From contig CAUWAG010000004.1 in assembly GCA_963556695.1 (NCBI GenBank), positions 3,968,001 through 4,032,000 on the forward strand: DNA of 64,000 nt. The letters are read 5' to 3'. Shown piece by piece: positions 36,155-47,217 of this stretch. The stretch comes from Anthostomella pinea (lineage: Eukaryota; Ascomycota; Sordariomycetes; Xylariales; Xylariaceae). Each line of letters opens with the position of its first letter. The stretch's first letter is position 1. The notes under the pieces were generated by a model. That model worked only from the letters and a program-made list of their open reading frames with translations. It had not been told where the DNA came from and searched no databases. A program made the position numbers and the translations under genes.

Positions 36155-36607
36155 TGTGAGGTGGGCGGTGACAAGATGGTTGGAAACAGCCTACTGTGGT
36201 GGTCTGGTACCGGTAGACTTGGGAAAGGAGTAGCAGCGGCAGCAGCAGCGTGGAAGACACCGATCGACGAGCTAGCAATTGGGAGTTTACCTAGCTGGGA
36301 GTTTGGCATCCCCGGCCCTCCAAATACGTGTCCAAGTATTTGAGCCAATCATGGAGCTCGCATTCAGCACCTCGGCAGCCTTGCAGAGTCCAGATAAGAT
36401 AAGGTATCACGTGCATAGGTAGCCGCAAGCCGCAGCCTTGCCAATTGCAGTTCAGTCTCCATTGTTTCTTTGCCCAAGCTCCATCTCCTCTACAATACAA
36501 TATCGCATCGCATCGCAAGCATCCGTATTTCCAGGCAAGCAACACTCACTGCCTGCGCCCACGACGACTTCCACCCGCTTGAGGCCTGACATCGATACTC
36601 GTTCAAG
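36155..36607. promoter_or_regulatory. Shared divergent promoter ERV25 / U1-C
   Basis: 453 bp between opposed start codons. It contains a CACGTG E-box-like palindrome at 36408-36413 next to GATAAGATAAG. No TATA box is clear. The arrangement suggests joint control, not proof of it. Confidence 0.4.
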
Positions 36608-37419
36608 ATGCCGAAGTGTAAGCTCAAGTCTCCATTCCGCACAACCCTCTCGAACGTATGCGTGGGTTACTAACACGCGCTTCTCTCCCCAGTCTTCTGC
36701 GACTACTGCGACGTCTACCTGACGCACGACTCGATGAGCGTGCGGAAGGCCCACAACAGCGGTCGCAACCACCTCCGCAACGTCGTCGACTACTACCAGC
36801 AAATCGGCCACGAGAAGGCCCAGTCCGTCATCGACAGCATCACCTCCTCGTACGCCGCCGAGGGCCAGGCCCACGCGAACCCCATGCTGCCGCAGAACCA
36901 GCCCGGAATGGGAGGTGGAATGGGAGGCGGAATGCCTGGTGGCTTCGGTCCTCCGCCCGGCATGTCATTTCCTTTCCCCGGCGGCATGCCGCCTCCGCCC
37001 TTCCCTGGCATGCCTGCGATTGGAGGAGCTGGCGGGCCACCGCCGCTGCCAGGCGGTGTTGGATTTTCGCAGGGTCTACCTCGTAAGTATTCCACCGCCG
37101 CCGACGTGACTATCGCAAAGGTCCCAACTCTAACACTTATCCGCCTTTCACAGCGCCTCCAGGTCAAGGTGGTCGTGGAGGCATGCCTCTCCCACCCTTC
37201 CCGCCCGGACCCGGTGGTCTACCCGCGATGCCCCCAGGTGGTCTACCGTTCCCTCCGCCCGGCGGTTTACCGTTCCCACCTCCTGGCGCCGCTGGCGCTC
37301 CGCCTTTCCCTCCATTCCCTGGTATGCCAATGCCTGGCGGACAGGGCTTCCCCGGAGGACCGACACCGCCTGGTATGGGTGGTTTCCCGCCGCCTGGGCA
37401 CGGTCCTCCTGGACGATAG
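36608..37419 (+). CDS. YHC1: U1 snRNP protein C
   Basis: 221 residues in three exons: a 10-nt first exon (36608-36617), 36693-37082 and 37154-37419. U1-C stabilises pairing of U1 snRNA with the 5' splice site. The N-terminus [20 protein letters not shown] then [19 protein letters not shown] holds the single C2H2-type zinc finger (two Cys, two His) and the family helix. The rest is a long Gly/Pro/Met/Phe-rich low-complexity tail, normal for the family, ending HGPPGR and TAG. The micro-exon start (MPK plus one base) is common in fungal U1-C genes. The same reading frame reopens directly after the TAG into a zinc-knuckle array (next entry). Confidence 0.95.
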
Positions 37420-37938
37420 AAGAGTGCTGGAGGAGGGTTGGGAGCTGGTGATAACGACAGACAGGATCACCAAGGACAAAAGCGCTCTCAGCAACAGCCA
37501 AAGCGCACTGCCGACGGATTCTTATGCTTCAAATGTAGAAAATACGGCCACCTAGAGAAAGACTGCCCGGATCCCCCGAAGAACAACGCTACCAAAGGGC
37601 AGCCGAATCCGCATCGCCAGAACAACAACCAGTCTCAGCAGCAGCCAGAGCGCACTGCCGACGGCAAGCTAAAACACGACGAGTCAAAAAGAAACTTATT
37701 ATGCTTCAACTGTAGCAGATACGGTCACCTGGCGAAAGACTGCTCTAATCTCTTATGCTTCAGCTGTAGCAAATACGGCCACGCTGCGAAAGACTGCCCG
37801 GATTACTTGTGCTTCCACTGTAACAAACTCGGTCACACAGCGAAATTCTGCCCGGATCCCAAAAGAGGCGTATTATGCTTCAGCTGTAACAAACGCGGCC
37901 ACACAGCGGAAGACTGCCCGGATCTGGCATTACCCTAA
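37420..37938 (+). CDS. In-frame CCHC zinc-knuckle array behind the U1-C stop, no ATG
   Basis: 172 codons open from the base after the U1-C TAG to a TAA at 37936, in the same frame as U1-C. There are five perfect CX2CX4HX4C knuckles: [56 protein letters not shown] and [14 protein letters not shown]. The first two are preceded by similar linkers ([20 protein letters not shown]). Such arrays (Gis2/CNBP type) bind single-stranded RNA or DNA. The stretch has no Met codon at all, so it cannot start itself. Options: stop-codon readthrough giving a U1-C fusion; splicing that skips the TAG (one possible pair is the GTATGG donor at 37373 with an AAG acceptor at 37474, phase-compatible but weak); or a recently orphaned exon. 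Intactness of all 20 zinc ligands argues for use. Confidence 0.55.
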   Translation, partial: KSAGGGLGAGDNDRQDHQGQKRSQQQPKRTADGFLCFKCRKYGHLEKDCPDPPKNNATKGQPNPHRQNNNQSQQQPERTADGKLKHDESKRNLLCFNCSRYGHLAKDCSNLLCFSCSKYGHAAKDCPDYLCFHCNKLGHTAKFCPDPKRGVLCFSCNKRGHTAEDCPDLALP

Positions 37939-38887
37939 TGGAAGTGAGACGACGATATGGAAAAGGACGAACGTCACCACAGATGGAAATGATTGGATTT
38001 TCGAGAAGCACGGTGACCCTCGAATGTTGTCGGATACGAAGAATGCGACGACCAAGTGGCACGCGAAGAACTATGCGAAAATAGTGCTCGCAGCTGCGAC
38101 TCCATGAATGTCCAACCGAACGGACCGAACTGCAGGTTTCCGGGGTTTGGCGAAAGGCGGCTCAACTTTCGAGAGCTGCATAGAGGCGACTGGCTGTACG
38201 AAAAGTGCACTTTGCAGGACGAGGCGTTTCTCAGGGAAGCATCTGGCGTTCGGGCTATGGCGTTCGGTTGTACATTGGGTTTCATGGGGAATACCACACA
38301 CACACAGCAGTTAATGAAATATAGCACTTGCTTCAGTCAGAACCAGGCCTCGACCTCGGAGATGAATAAAGGCATAGAACGCATCTTTCTCTCTCATTCA
38401 GAGACTTGCTATCCTTCGTGGCTCTTCGTGTGGAAATATCCATCTCTGTAGTACATGGTAGTCCTAAGCAGGCCGCCTAACCACCCGCCTTCGTCATCCC
38501 AGACTCCTCCAATGCTCCTCTGGCTACCCAGGCCAGCCAGCCTTTCCTTTTTCTCACTTCGGTCCATCCCGTCTATTCCATTCAAAACACTCGCTCGCCC
38601 GCCGTCAAAGTGCAATAGAGAAGAAAATGAAAAAGAGGTGGGTGGCTCCAGGCCGACCCGTTCATACATCCTTCCTAATCCAGTAGGAGGGGATGTATAG
38701 AAATGGTGGTGTGTGTTGGTGTCATAGCTCATGTGCGTCGTGAGAAGGCAACATTGGTCGTTACGGTATTGTGTTGCAAGGTTTGTATCGTAGATAGGAC
38801 ACGTTTTTGAAAGGTAACTCAGTTGGTTCTGGCCGTAGTTGGGACATGATCGTCTAAAGCACAAGGCAAGTGAGTACGCCCGCCTGC
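37939..38887. other. Intergenic
   Basis: About 950 bp downstream of the zinc-knuckle array and of the large disordered gene, which converge here. Nothing recognised. Confidence 0.45.
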
Positions 38888-41800
38888 TCAGACGAAGATA
38901 TCCTGGCGCTGCGGCTCTGAAGAATGGTTGTGGTCGTAGTGGGCGTCTTCCTCTGCCGCAGGGGATTGTGATTGTATCTTCGAGCTCGTCTGGTAGGATG
39001 GCCCCTTGTAGCTATTGCGCTTTATGACCTCGCCGACCCCGTCCCGAACCTCGCGGGGTCCGCTGATCTTGCCGCGGAGCGCATCCGTCCGCTTCTGCCG
39101 GCGATGCTCGCTCAGCCGACGCTGCAGGTTCTGCGGTCGGTATTGCCCGAGCTTCTCCTGCCAGCCGGGGAACAGGCGCCGGCCCCGGTCGTCGACGCGT
39201 TTCTCGAGGCCCCATACGCGGCGGTTCCGGCGTTCCGGCGCGCTGGATGGCCGTTCGTCCTGGGAGTACCGAGTGCTCCATCGCATGCTGCTGCTGCTGC
39301 TATGGCTGTCGCGGTACCGCATCACACGCAGGCTGCCGCTGGGCGTCCGCTTGATGGTGCGACGTTCGGGGCTGCGGTGGCTGACTTCGGTGTAGTGGTC
39401 GTCGTGATCGACTGGGAGGATGGCGAACGTGCGCTTCATCCGCTCGCTCAGGCTCCTGCTTCTTCGGGGAGGGGACGGGCGATTGTCCACGGGCGGATAG
39501 CGGTAGGTCTCTCCGCCTTCATCGTCCACGTCGTACACGAAATCGTCGTCATCCATGTCGTACTGAGAAGCGGGCCTCCAGAAAGGATGCAGTTTCGACT
39601 CTTCAGGCGGCGGGTCGTCGGCTGTCGGGTACTGGTGCAATATGACGTTCTTGTTCTTCTCCAAAGCCGGGTTCTCGGCCGTCTCCCTTCGAATCCCCCT
39701 AGAGAGCGACAGGGTTCGGGCGAGGAAGCCGGGGCCGCGAGGAGCTGCATTATCGGGGTTCTTGCGGAGGCTGAAGGCCCGGCGAACCAGTGAAGGCCGT
39801 TTCTCGGGCTCCCCGAAATAGTTGCCAAGCATATTCGCCTTCTCTGCGGCGGGAGTGAGGCCAGATGGGGTAGCTGGGATGAACTTGATCGCAGGCGGTT
39901 CAGGAGGAGAGCGCGGGTTTCTAAGAGGAGAATCCACGTCGTCCATGGAAAACGGACGCTGGTGCTGGGGAGGTGTCACGGGAAGTCCATCAGGACTGCT
40001 AGTTCTGATTTTGGGTTTGTTGTCTGAGATCCTCTCCGTTTCCGCGGAATCATCCGTCTGCGTAGACCCTTCCCTCTGCAGCAAGTCGTTTGCAGGCTCG
40101 ACGGGTTTCGACAGGTGATGGACCATCAAAACGGATTTGTTTTGGTGGGGGTATATGTTCACCGCCATTGCTTCCGCAATATCGGCTGCCGAATGCGTCC
40201 CGTTTGTCTCGACGGACGCTATGGAGAACGGGGTGTTGTGCGCCGTTAGGCGTTTGCCAAAGAACGGGTCTCCGTTGTGGTCGACGAGCGACTTGTGGTT
40301 AGAGTGCTCGTCTCTGTGCGACTCCAGGGATGCGGCCAGTTGAAGCTGTTTCTGATCTGAGTGACTGCTCATGTCCTCGACGGGAGGCGCACATTCCACA
40401 GTGACCTTGGGAGGTTGCGGTTTGATTTCTTGCTCCAGCAGGGTGTTGTGCGCCTTCAGGCTCTCCGCTGTCAGCGATGCGGCTCGTGAGCCAGCCCGAG
40501 ACGTATTTCGGCTGGTGGGGGCAGAAAGTGAAGAGGTCCGTATGGGTACGACAGGAGGGTAGTCTATGGTTCGCTGATCGCCTGGAAGCGATCCGTCAGA
40601 TTCTGACATGGACCTTCCTCTGCGTGACGGCCTGTCGAAATAAGATGACGGGTCTTTCGCCCTGCTGTGACTCGAAGGTGGTACCGACCCGAGGCTGTTG
40701 GTGCGCCTCGATCGGTGGCTGCTCATTGACCGTAGCGAAGGCGGAGCTGTAGATTTCATGGAAGCTTTCCGGTCAGGAATGACCACGACAGGGATGCCAC
40801 CGTTCTTCCACACCTCGCGGCGCGCCTTGCGGCTGGCAATGGAGTTTGCTGTACCGGTAGAAGCAAGACTGTCCGACCGCGCACTTTCAAATCTTCCTGG
40901 CACTCTTGGACGCCTGGACCTCTCGGTCAGGCGAACAGAAGTCGCCGCAGAGCTCGAGGGCGAGGGCGATATTTCAGAGCTAGAGTCTCTGAGGGCTGTT
41001 TGCTTTCTGACGTGGCGCAGCGTTTTCTGTCTTTGTCGAGGGACATCAAGGACATCAACAAGAATGGTCTCTACCACAGTGGAAACGGTAGACTTGGATG
41101 ACACTCGGGAAGAGCGCCTGAGATCGGTACTCATGGATGAGTTGGAGGCGGACGGCGCAGTCCAACGCGGCTTGCCCTTGCTTGTAGATTCCAGAGGTAC
41201 AGGTGATGGTTCGTGCAGGGGCATGGCTCGCAAAGCCTTTGTTGCGTTGGTTGGCGTGACTGTCACATCCTCGACGACCTCTTCTTTCCGCCCACGCCCG
41301 CCTGGTTTGGGTGGGCCTCGCCACTTCCGCACAATCACATTCCTGTTGAGATTATCATCCCATTCTTGTTCAACCTCGCCCGGTGACGCCCAGTCCCCAT
41401 CGAACGTGAAAAACTCCTGTCTCGTCCTCGGAGTCAGGTTATCCTCTGACTCAGGTCCCAGCCCCAGCCCCGACCCCGACCCCGACCCCGCGTCCTGCGC
41501 TTTCCTCTGCCTCGAATCTATCAGTCGTCTCAGCGTGCTCTGCGATGTTCTAGACGACGATAATAACGGTCTCGGCGTTGTCTTCACTTCTTCGTCCGAG
41601 GAGTCGAGGTTTTCCCGCGCCGTCGTGAATGATTCGGTACGGGAGTCTGTCGCCGCTTTGGACGGGATGCGATCTGCAAGAAGCGGACGAAAGGCCTTGG
41701 GTCGACGCTCAGGCTGCGGAGGGGTCACGTCTGGCGTCGGCGGGCTTCGCTGGTGGGGTGGAGTGCCCGGAACCGATCTCACAGAAACGGTGGTGACGCT

Positions 41801-42196
41801 GTGCACCGGGCTCGCGACGTGAGTGGGAGTCGAAGGCAGGGCGGATTGGCTGCTGGACGAAGTTGTTCGAGAATGGGCCGGCGGCGTTGGTGGGAAATCA
41901 GGACCGATGCTCCTGATGCTCCTGATGCTCCGATTCCCCTTCCTGAGTCGCGGCGGAGTTGATGGCCTCGTATCCAGGTTCGAAACCGGATAGTTATCGA
42001 GCGAGAGGGAGTGGGATGAAGGTCGACCATCACTCGCCGAGATGGACTCAGGTCGATCGTTTCTCGGGTGCGGGAGGACCTTATGCTTCTTGAACGAGCG
42101 TTGACTGGGCTTACTAATTGGAGCACGATCACACAGAGGATCGAAGTAGAGAGTCATGGTCGCGGTCGGCGCGACAGTCTCGGCAGAAGCGAGCAT
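38888..42196 (-). CDS. Large disordered Ser/Arg/Pro-rich fungal protein, function unknown
   Basis: A single uninterrupted frame of 1102 codons; a second ATG at 42157 (MTLYFDPLCDRAPI) is an equally good start. The protein is basic and disordered nearly throughout, with many SP, TP and RRxS sites. More ordered or conserved-looking islands are FFTFDGDWASPGEVEQEWDD, VWKNGGIPVVVIPDR-like text (seen as REVWKNGGIPVVVIPDRKAS), NMLGNYFGEPEKRPSLVRRA, FLARTLSLSRGIRRETAE and, near the C-terminus, RRVWGLEKRVDDRGRRLFPG then QEKLGQYRPQNLQRRLSEHR. A Gly/Ser dipeptide run reflects a GACCCC-like DNA repeat near 41465-41490. The frame length alone makes it a real gene. Phosphorylation-controlled scaffold roles are possible but not shown. 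Confidence 0.88.
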   Translation of the reverse strand: MLASAETVAPTATMTLYFDPLCDRAPISKPSQRSFKKHKVLPHPRNDRPESISASDGRPSSHSLSLDNYPVSNLDTRPSTPPRLRKGNRSIRSIRSIGPDFPPTPPAHSRTTSSSSQSALPSTPTHVASPVHSVTTVSVRSVPGTPPHQRSPPTPDVTPPQPERRPKAFRPLLADRIPSKAATDSRTESFTTARENLDSSDEEVKTTPRPLLSSSRTSQSTLRRLIDSRQRKAQDAGSGSGSGLGLGPESEDNLTPRTRQEFFTFDGDWASPGEVEQEWDDNLNRNVIVRKWRGPPKPGGRGRKEEVVEDVTVTPTNATKALRAMPLHEPSPVPLESTSKGKPRWTAPSASNSSMSTDLRRSSRVSSKSTVSTVVETILVDVLDVPRQRQKTLRHVRKQTALRDSSSEISPSPSSSAATSVRLTERSRRPRVPGRFESARSDSLASTGTANSIASRKARREVWKNGGIPVVVIPDRKASMKSTAPPSLRSMSSHRSRRTNSLGSVPPSSHSRAKDPSSYFDRPSRRGRSMSESDGSLPGDQRTIDYPPVVPIRTSSLSAPTSRNTSRAGSRAASLTAESLKAHNTLLEQEIKPQPPKVTVECAPPVEDMSSHSDQKQLQLAASLESHRDEHSNHKSLVDHNGDPFFGKRLTAHNTPFSIASVETNGTHSAADIAEAMAVNIYPHQNKSVLMVHHLSKPVEPANDLLQREGSTQTDDSAETERISDNKPKIRTSSPDGLPVTPPQHQRPFSMDDVDSPLRNPRSPPEPPAIKFIPATPSGLTPAAEKANMLGNYFGEPEKRPSLVRRAFSLRKNPDNAAPRGPGFLARTLSLSRGIRRETAENPALEKNKNVILHQYPTADDPPPEESKLHPFWRPASQYDMDDDDFVYDVDDEGGETYRYPPVDNRPSPPRRSRSLSERMKRTFAILPVDHDDHYTEVSHRSPERRTIKRTPSGSLRVMRYRDSHSSSSSMRWSTRYSQDERPSSAPERRNRRVWGLEKRVDDRGRRLFPGWQEKLGQYRPQNLQRRLSEHRRQKRTDALRGKISGPREVRDGVGEVIKRNSYKGPSYQTSSKIQSQSPAAEEDAHYDHNHSSEPQRQDIFV

Positions 42197-44553
42197 CTTG
42201 TCGTGGAAATGCTACTGCTACCTCGTTGCGGGCACCTTATTAGCTACTTGTCTCGGTCGTACCACAGCAGCTGACGGTTCGCATCGTGGACACGGTCACG
42301 GCGGGATGCTGGAAGGGGATCTTTGACAGGTGTTGAAGGTACACCTGTGCAATGCAGATTACTCTCGTCGGCCGCGTCGGCCTCTTTCTGCCTTGGTCAG
42401 GAGGGACAGATGACGGCGCACCAGTCAGGCTGCAGGACTAATACAGAGACCACGTCGAGGGCGGATTGTGCAGATTGTTCAGGTACTCGCAACGCATGGC
42501 GCACAAGGCATATTATGCCAGTAATCGCAGGTGAATATAACAAACAAAGGGGGTCACGTAGGAACGAACAACGCCAACATAACCGACGACGTAGCAGAGA
42601 ACGTGAAGCAGCGCTTCCGACGGCGTTCACGCTTGATAGGATAGAGTCGTAGTCAAGGATTGGCAGGATTGGTGTGGGTGTGGGCATGGACATGGACATG
42701 GGCTGCTCTATTTTTTTACGCTCCAAGCCTGGCAGTCCGGCAGTCTGCAGTAGCAAAGGGCGGGCTGGAGGCTGTAGGCTGGGATTGACTTCCCGCCCCT
42801 GCAAGTCCCAAGAAGTGGGGAGGCTTCACATAGGAAACTCAAGAGGCGCCGAGTGAGGGTCGCTCGACGGCGTGAGTGGTTGGGAGTCGGGCCATGATGC
42901 AGCCGGCTTGGGGGCTCCTCTCTGCCTCTGCAGTAGGCTCACTGCATAGGCAGATAGGTAGACTACCTACTTACCAACCAATGTATGAAGTCAGGACTCA
43001 GAAGCAATGGCCGACTGCAGGCCAGAGGGGTAACGCGCTATGTATCGACGAGACCTCGGATCGCTTCCGACCATGAGTCCGCCGTGTGTAGTACGGCCGT
43101 ACGGCAACTATCTACCGGTAGTCTCATAGTAGACACCCTCGCGCTTCGTTTTCGTCATGAACACCTATGATAGGAGACAGCTCTGGACAGATGGCTGGGA
43201 AAAGGCAGAGGTGGTAGATTCAAGATGAGGTGGGAGGAGTCGGCAGACTATTGCTCACATGGGATGACCTACTCACTGTGGGTGCATACGCACGCTTGGG
43301 GGTAACGGGGGGCAGACATAAAACTTGTCTAAGTATCTCGCAGGTTCATCCATACAAGGACCACTTGCCTTCGGACTCCGCTTGCGAATCGGTGCAAAGC
43401 CTGGCTTCCTGCATTGGACAGGACAGATCAAACGATCCACGGCAGGGCGAGACGGAGAGACAGAGAAGTGGAGAGGCCGAGAGGGAGCGAGGGAGCGAGG
43501 GAGCGAGGACCGAGGCGCTACGCTACGCTACGTTGTATCGATCGAGGTGCTGCAGTGGTGCTGCAGAAGAGTAATGCTTTTTGACCGGAGCTGCAGCCAG
43601 TCCAGTCAGCAGGACAAATGAGCTGCTTGAACTGCACAAGGCTGGTCCCTCTTGTTATAGCCTGCAGGCCGCACGAGGCGAATCAGAGCCCATATCCCAA
43701 TGTGCGACTATACGCGGCCGGCTGTTCTTGGACCCGTGGTGGTCACTACTGAAGGTGGCGGCAAGAGGAGTGGCATCTTGACGGAAAGTTTGAGGTATGT
43801 ATCGTCATCTGGCATCTGGCGTTTAAGTTAGCAAGCCGAGGTGTTTTGATGCTGGTCAAGTAGGCAAGACGATGCTCCAATCAGATTCTGGCTGGTCTAT
43901 AAAGTGGGTACCAGTATTCCTGAATCCCGGTGGGATTCCATCTCCCCACAGCCTGTCCATGTCACCGGCTTCACCACATCCCCCTACATGCACAGACATG
44001 ACTCGGCTCTTCAAGACAGTGATGAGACCCTCCCCCGACGCATCTTCTGCTCCATACGCCGAATGAGGACTCTGAATCATTTAAGAATCATTCAAGCGAG
44101 CCGGTCATCACTATCGGACAGAGCCGAGTCTTCGCTGCGATATAGATGACATTATCTCGAAGCGCATCATGTCTCGCATACCGTACTGTTTAGGTGATAA
44201 GAAGGTGATAAAACTAATATATGGCTTTCTTTGGATGCCACATGGTTATACCATCTGATACACTCTTCTCAGTATGCGAAACTCGTCCGCATATGCACTC
44301 AACAATCAACATCTTCGGATGAGCCCCTATCACGCAGCCCGTGACCGGCGCGCCGGATTCGACTTCGGCTTCGACCGTGCCTTCGGTCCATGCCCATCAT
44401 CATTCGCCAATTGGTCTTAAGAGTATAATTCAGTGACTGGACAATAGCAAAGCGAGGAATCACCAGGCAGTCGACCTACGAGCAGTCAGAGTCTGGGGAG
44501 CTTGGTTGGCCTTCGGATGGAAGCTTTATCTACTGCCCCGCATCCCAAGCACG
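42197..44553. other. 2.3 kb intergenic, nothing recognised
   Basis: Promoter side of the large disordered gene. Short tandem stretches near 43485-43525 (GAGGGAGC-like and CTACG units) and GGACAT units near 42690. No gene seen. Confidence 0.45.
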
Positions 44554-44822
44554 ATGTCATCACGGCCGACTGCATTCTCAGACGACTCCCTCGCGTTTGT
44601 CTCAGACGACTTCGTCCCTTTACCTAACGAGATCGAGCTCAATGACATATCCACTATGCAAGTCGAGCTGCAAACCTCCAGTCAAGATGGGCCTCCCGTC
44701 GCGACATCTGCTTTCTAGTGGATGAGCTGTCAGCGATAAGCTCGACTCACCCGCGGCCCATGTCCACGTCTGCAGAATCGATGTCGTCGTCTCACCAATC
44801 AACCTCGGCGACGGAGGACTGA
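44554..44822 (+). CDS. Hypothetical small acidic/serine-rich frame, possibly a relic
   Basis: ATG at 44554 opens SRPTAFSDDSLAFVSDDFVP then LPNEIELNDISTMQVEL, stopping at 44718. The next frame continues with matching style (VDELSAISSTHPRP, SMSSSHQSTSATED) to a TGA at 44820. A CTTTCTAG acceptor before that block would join the two if a GTCAAG donor 38 nt upstream is used. That is very short for an intron, so decay by an indel is as likely. No family recognised. It sits just upstream of the agmatinase-like gene. Confidence 0.28.
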
Positions 44823-44957
44823 CACTCCAGCGAGATGTCTGAATCATGGAGGGGAATAAATGTCGCGAGTAGTCCAGTGTCTTATAGGTAATATAAGAAC
44901 AGTTCTCTTGTATGTTCATTTGTGTGAATTAACGTAGAGACCATCATCCTTTCCACG

Positions 44958-46541
44958 ATGTTGACAGCACTTCTCACCGTCGGGTACGCCGTCCTCGCTG
45001 CTGCTCATGATGTCCACCATGATCAAGAGCCATTGTCGGGGCCGCACCAGTCTCTCTGGTATAACAACCTCCCTGGAGATGGTGGGAAACAGGCTAGACT
45101 CCCCATCAAGTCCGCTATGCTGTACCGAACCAGCCTTCTGATTCTTCATCTAGGCCGACTCTGTGTTCTCCGGCATCTCGACATTCGGGCGACTGCCGTA
45201 TCAGCCGTGTCTAGGCTCAAATGACATATCATATGACCTTGCCTTCATCGGTATGCTCCCGCCGCTCAAGTACTGCTGAGTACCCATATTGACAAAACTG
45301 CAGGCGCCCCCTTTGACACTGGCACGTCTTATAGACCAGGTGCCCGTTTCGGTCCCTCGGGCATTCGTCAAGGATCTCGACGTCTGAATCTCTAGTACGG
45401 CCTTGTTCCTGCTGTCTGATTGTGCAGTGTAGATGATATGATATCGAGACTACTGACATAGACCTAGTGGTGGATATAACGTCCCGCTCGAAACGAACCC
45501 CTTTAATGGCTGGGCGACTATTCTCGACTGTGGAGATATTCCGGTGACATCGTAAGTCACCCTATGTTACGCCTCTTACGTCCCCACTGGCAAACCTCAG
45601 AGTAACTGGATGCAGATATGACAACTCTTGGGCTCTCAAGCAGATAGAGGAAGGCCACTATGACATCCTGTCTCGACCCCCCAAGACAGACGCCAGCAAG
45701 CCCGGTCCCTCAAAGAAGGGCAAGACTCTACCGCGAGTCATCACACTGGGAGGCGACCACACCATCACGCTTCCGCTGCTGCGCTCCATCAACCGCGCCT
45801 ACGGGCCTGTGTCTGTCATCCACTTTGACAGCCATCTCGACACCTGCAAGCCTCCGCCCTCCCAACTGACCCTTCACGTGCCGCTCTAACACAGCCAACC
45901 CAGGGCGCCCCAAAGTCTTCGGTGGCTCGCCCTCCGAAGTAGCCTCCATCAACCACGGGACCTACTTCTACCACGCCGCGCGCGAGGGCCTGCTCGCCAA
46001 CGACACCAACATCCACGCCGGCATCCGCACGACGCTCAGCGGGCCCAGCGACTACGAGAACGACGGCTACTGCGGCTTCGAGATCGTCGAGGCGCGCGAG
46101 ATCGACACCATCGGCATGGACGGCATCATCCGGAAGATCGTGGACCGCGTCGGCACTGTCAACCCCGTCTACCTGTCGCTCGACATCGATACCCTGGACC
46201 CGGCGTTTGCGCCCGCCACTGGCACGCCCGAGACGGGCGGGTGGACTACGCGCGAGCTGAGGACTATTTTGCGCGGGCTGGAGGATGTCAATCTGATTGG
46301 GGCTGATATCGTTGAGGTTGCTGTGAGTGAATCCATGGCCCTAACACCCTTAATTCATGGAGTAAGGGCAGGACTTGAAACTATGGATGGCTGACCAGGA
46401 CTCGAACAGCCCGCCTACGATACCAATGCCGAGCACACGACCATGGCTGCAGCTGACGCACTCTACGAGATTATGAGTATCATGCTCAAGAAGGGGCCTC
46501 TGAGCAAGATGGTCGCTGGTAATGATGAGGGTGAGCTGTGA
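44958..46541 (+). CDS. Secreted agmatinase-like ureohydrolase
   Basis: 395 residues in seven exons (44958-45092, 45154-45250, 45304-45394, 45468-45551, 45616-45845, 45904-46322, 46410-46541), total length an exact multiple of three. The family hydrolyses agmatine or related guanidino compounds to urea and an amine with two Mn ions. Signal peptide [17 protein letters not shown] suggests export, typical of this fungal subgroup. Motifs: [40 protein letters not shown], metal sites [23 protein letters not shown] and [20 protein letters not shown], then [12 protein letters not shown]. All metal ligands are present. Introns 1 (45093-45152/3) and 5 (45846-45903) need GC donors (CAG|GCTAGA and CCT|GCAAGC); the other four are GT-AG. 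True substrate is unknown. Confidence 0.9.
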
Positions 46542-47217
46542 GATGATCTTATCTCATCTAGTTTCGCAGCCTTACCGGCAGTCTGTCGGACATGAATGGA
46601 GCTTCGGAGGATTTGTGTGGTCTGCGATGGTGTTAGGTGGTACTGATGAGCGGATGGGGTGGAAGAGCTAGCCATTCTTGGACTTGAAGAATGGGTAGCC
46701 TGAGAAAATACGTGCGCGGAAGGGCACAGGAAGAAAACGAGCATTGATACTTGCTTCCATTCATTAAGTCTTTCGCCCTCTTTGGTTATTGTAGGAATTC
46801 CCGTTGGTACGTGGACACCAATGCCAATGATGGACGTGCCGGTAATTGTCCGAAGGCCACACTCACCAGCACCAGACTTCATCGTTGCAGCATTCAAGAT
46901 CTGCGAGGCTAATAATACGACCGCCCGTGGGACCACACAACGATATTACCCTGCTAGACCATGGAGTTAGCCGTTTTTACGCTGCCGCAATGGGTTCCCA
47001 CAGTGAATTGGAAATACTCAGTCTTAACCCCTTTAATTCCACGCTCATTACTACTGCTGTCGTACTATAAGGAAGGCAACCCTATCTACTTGAGCTTGTA
47101 ACCTACGAGCTCAGCTCCCAACAGTCCATTCCTCCAATCCAGACCTGATGCCAAAGTAAACACATCAAGCCAGGCAGACTCCAAAAGACATACAGTCTCC
47201 CCCCAAAATCCACCACC
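46542..47217. other. Intergenic
   Basis: About 680 bp between the agmatinase-like and SnoaL-like genes. A 157-codon antisense frame (46936-46463) overlaps the agmatinase end and lacks motifs. Confidence 0.45.

Noticed and set aside
38972..41822. Long plus-strand frames (up to 374 codons)
   Set aside because: All lie antisense inside the 1102-codon disordered gene and show no motif.
40698..41822. Biosynthetic gene cluster in the window
   Set aside because: No polyketide, peptide-synthetase or terpene enzymes anywhere; the single laccase and SnoaL-like proteins are too far apart and unrelated in context.
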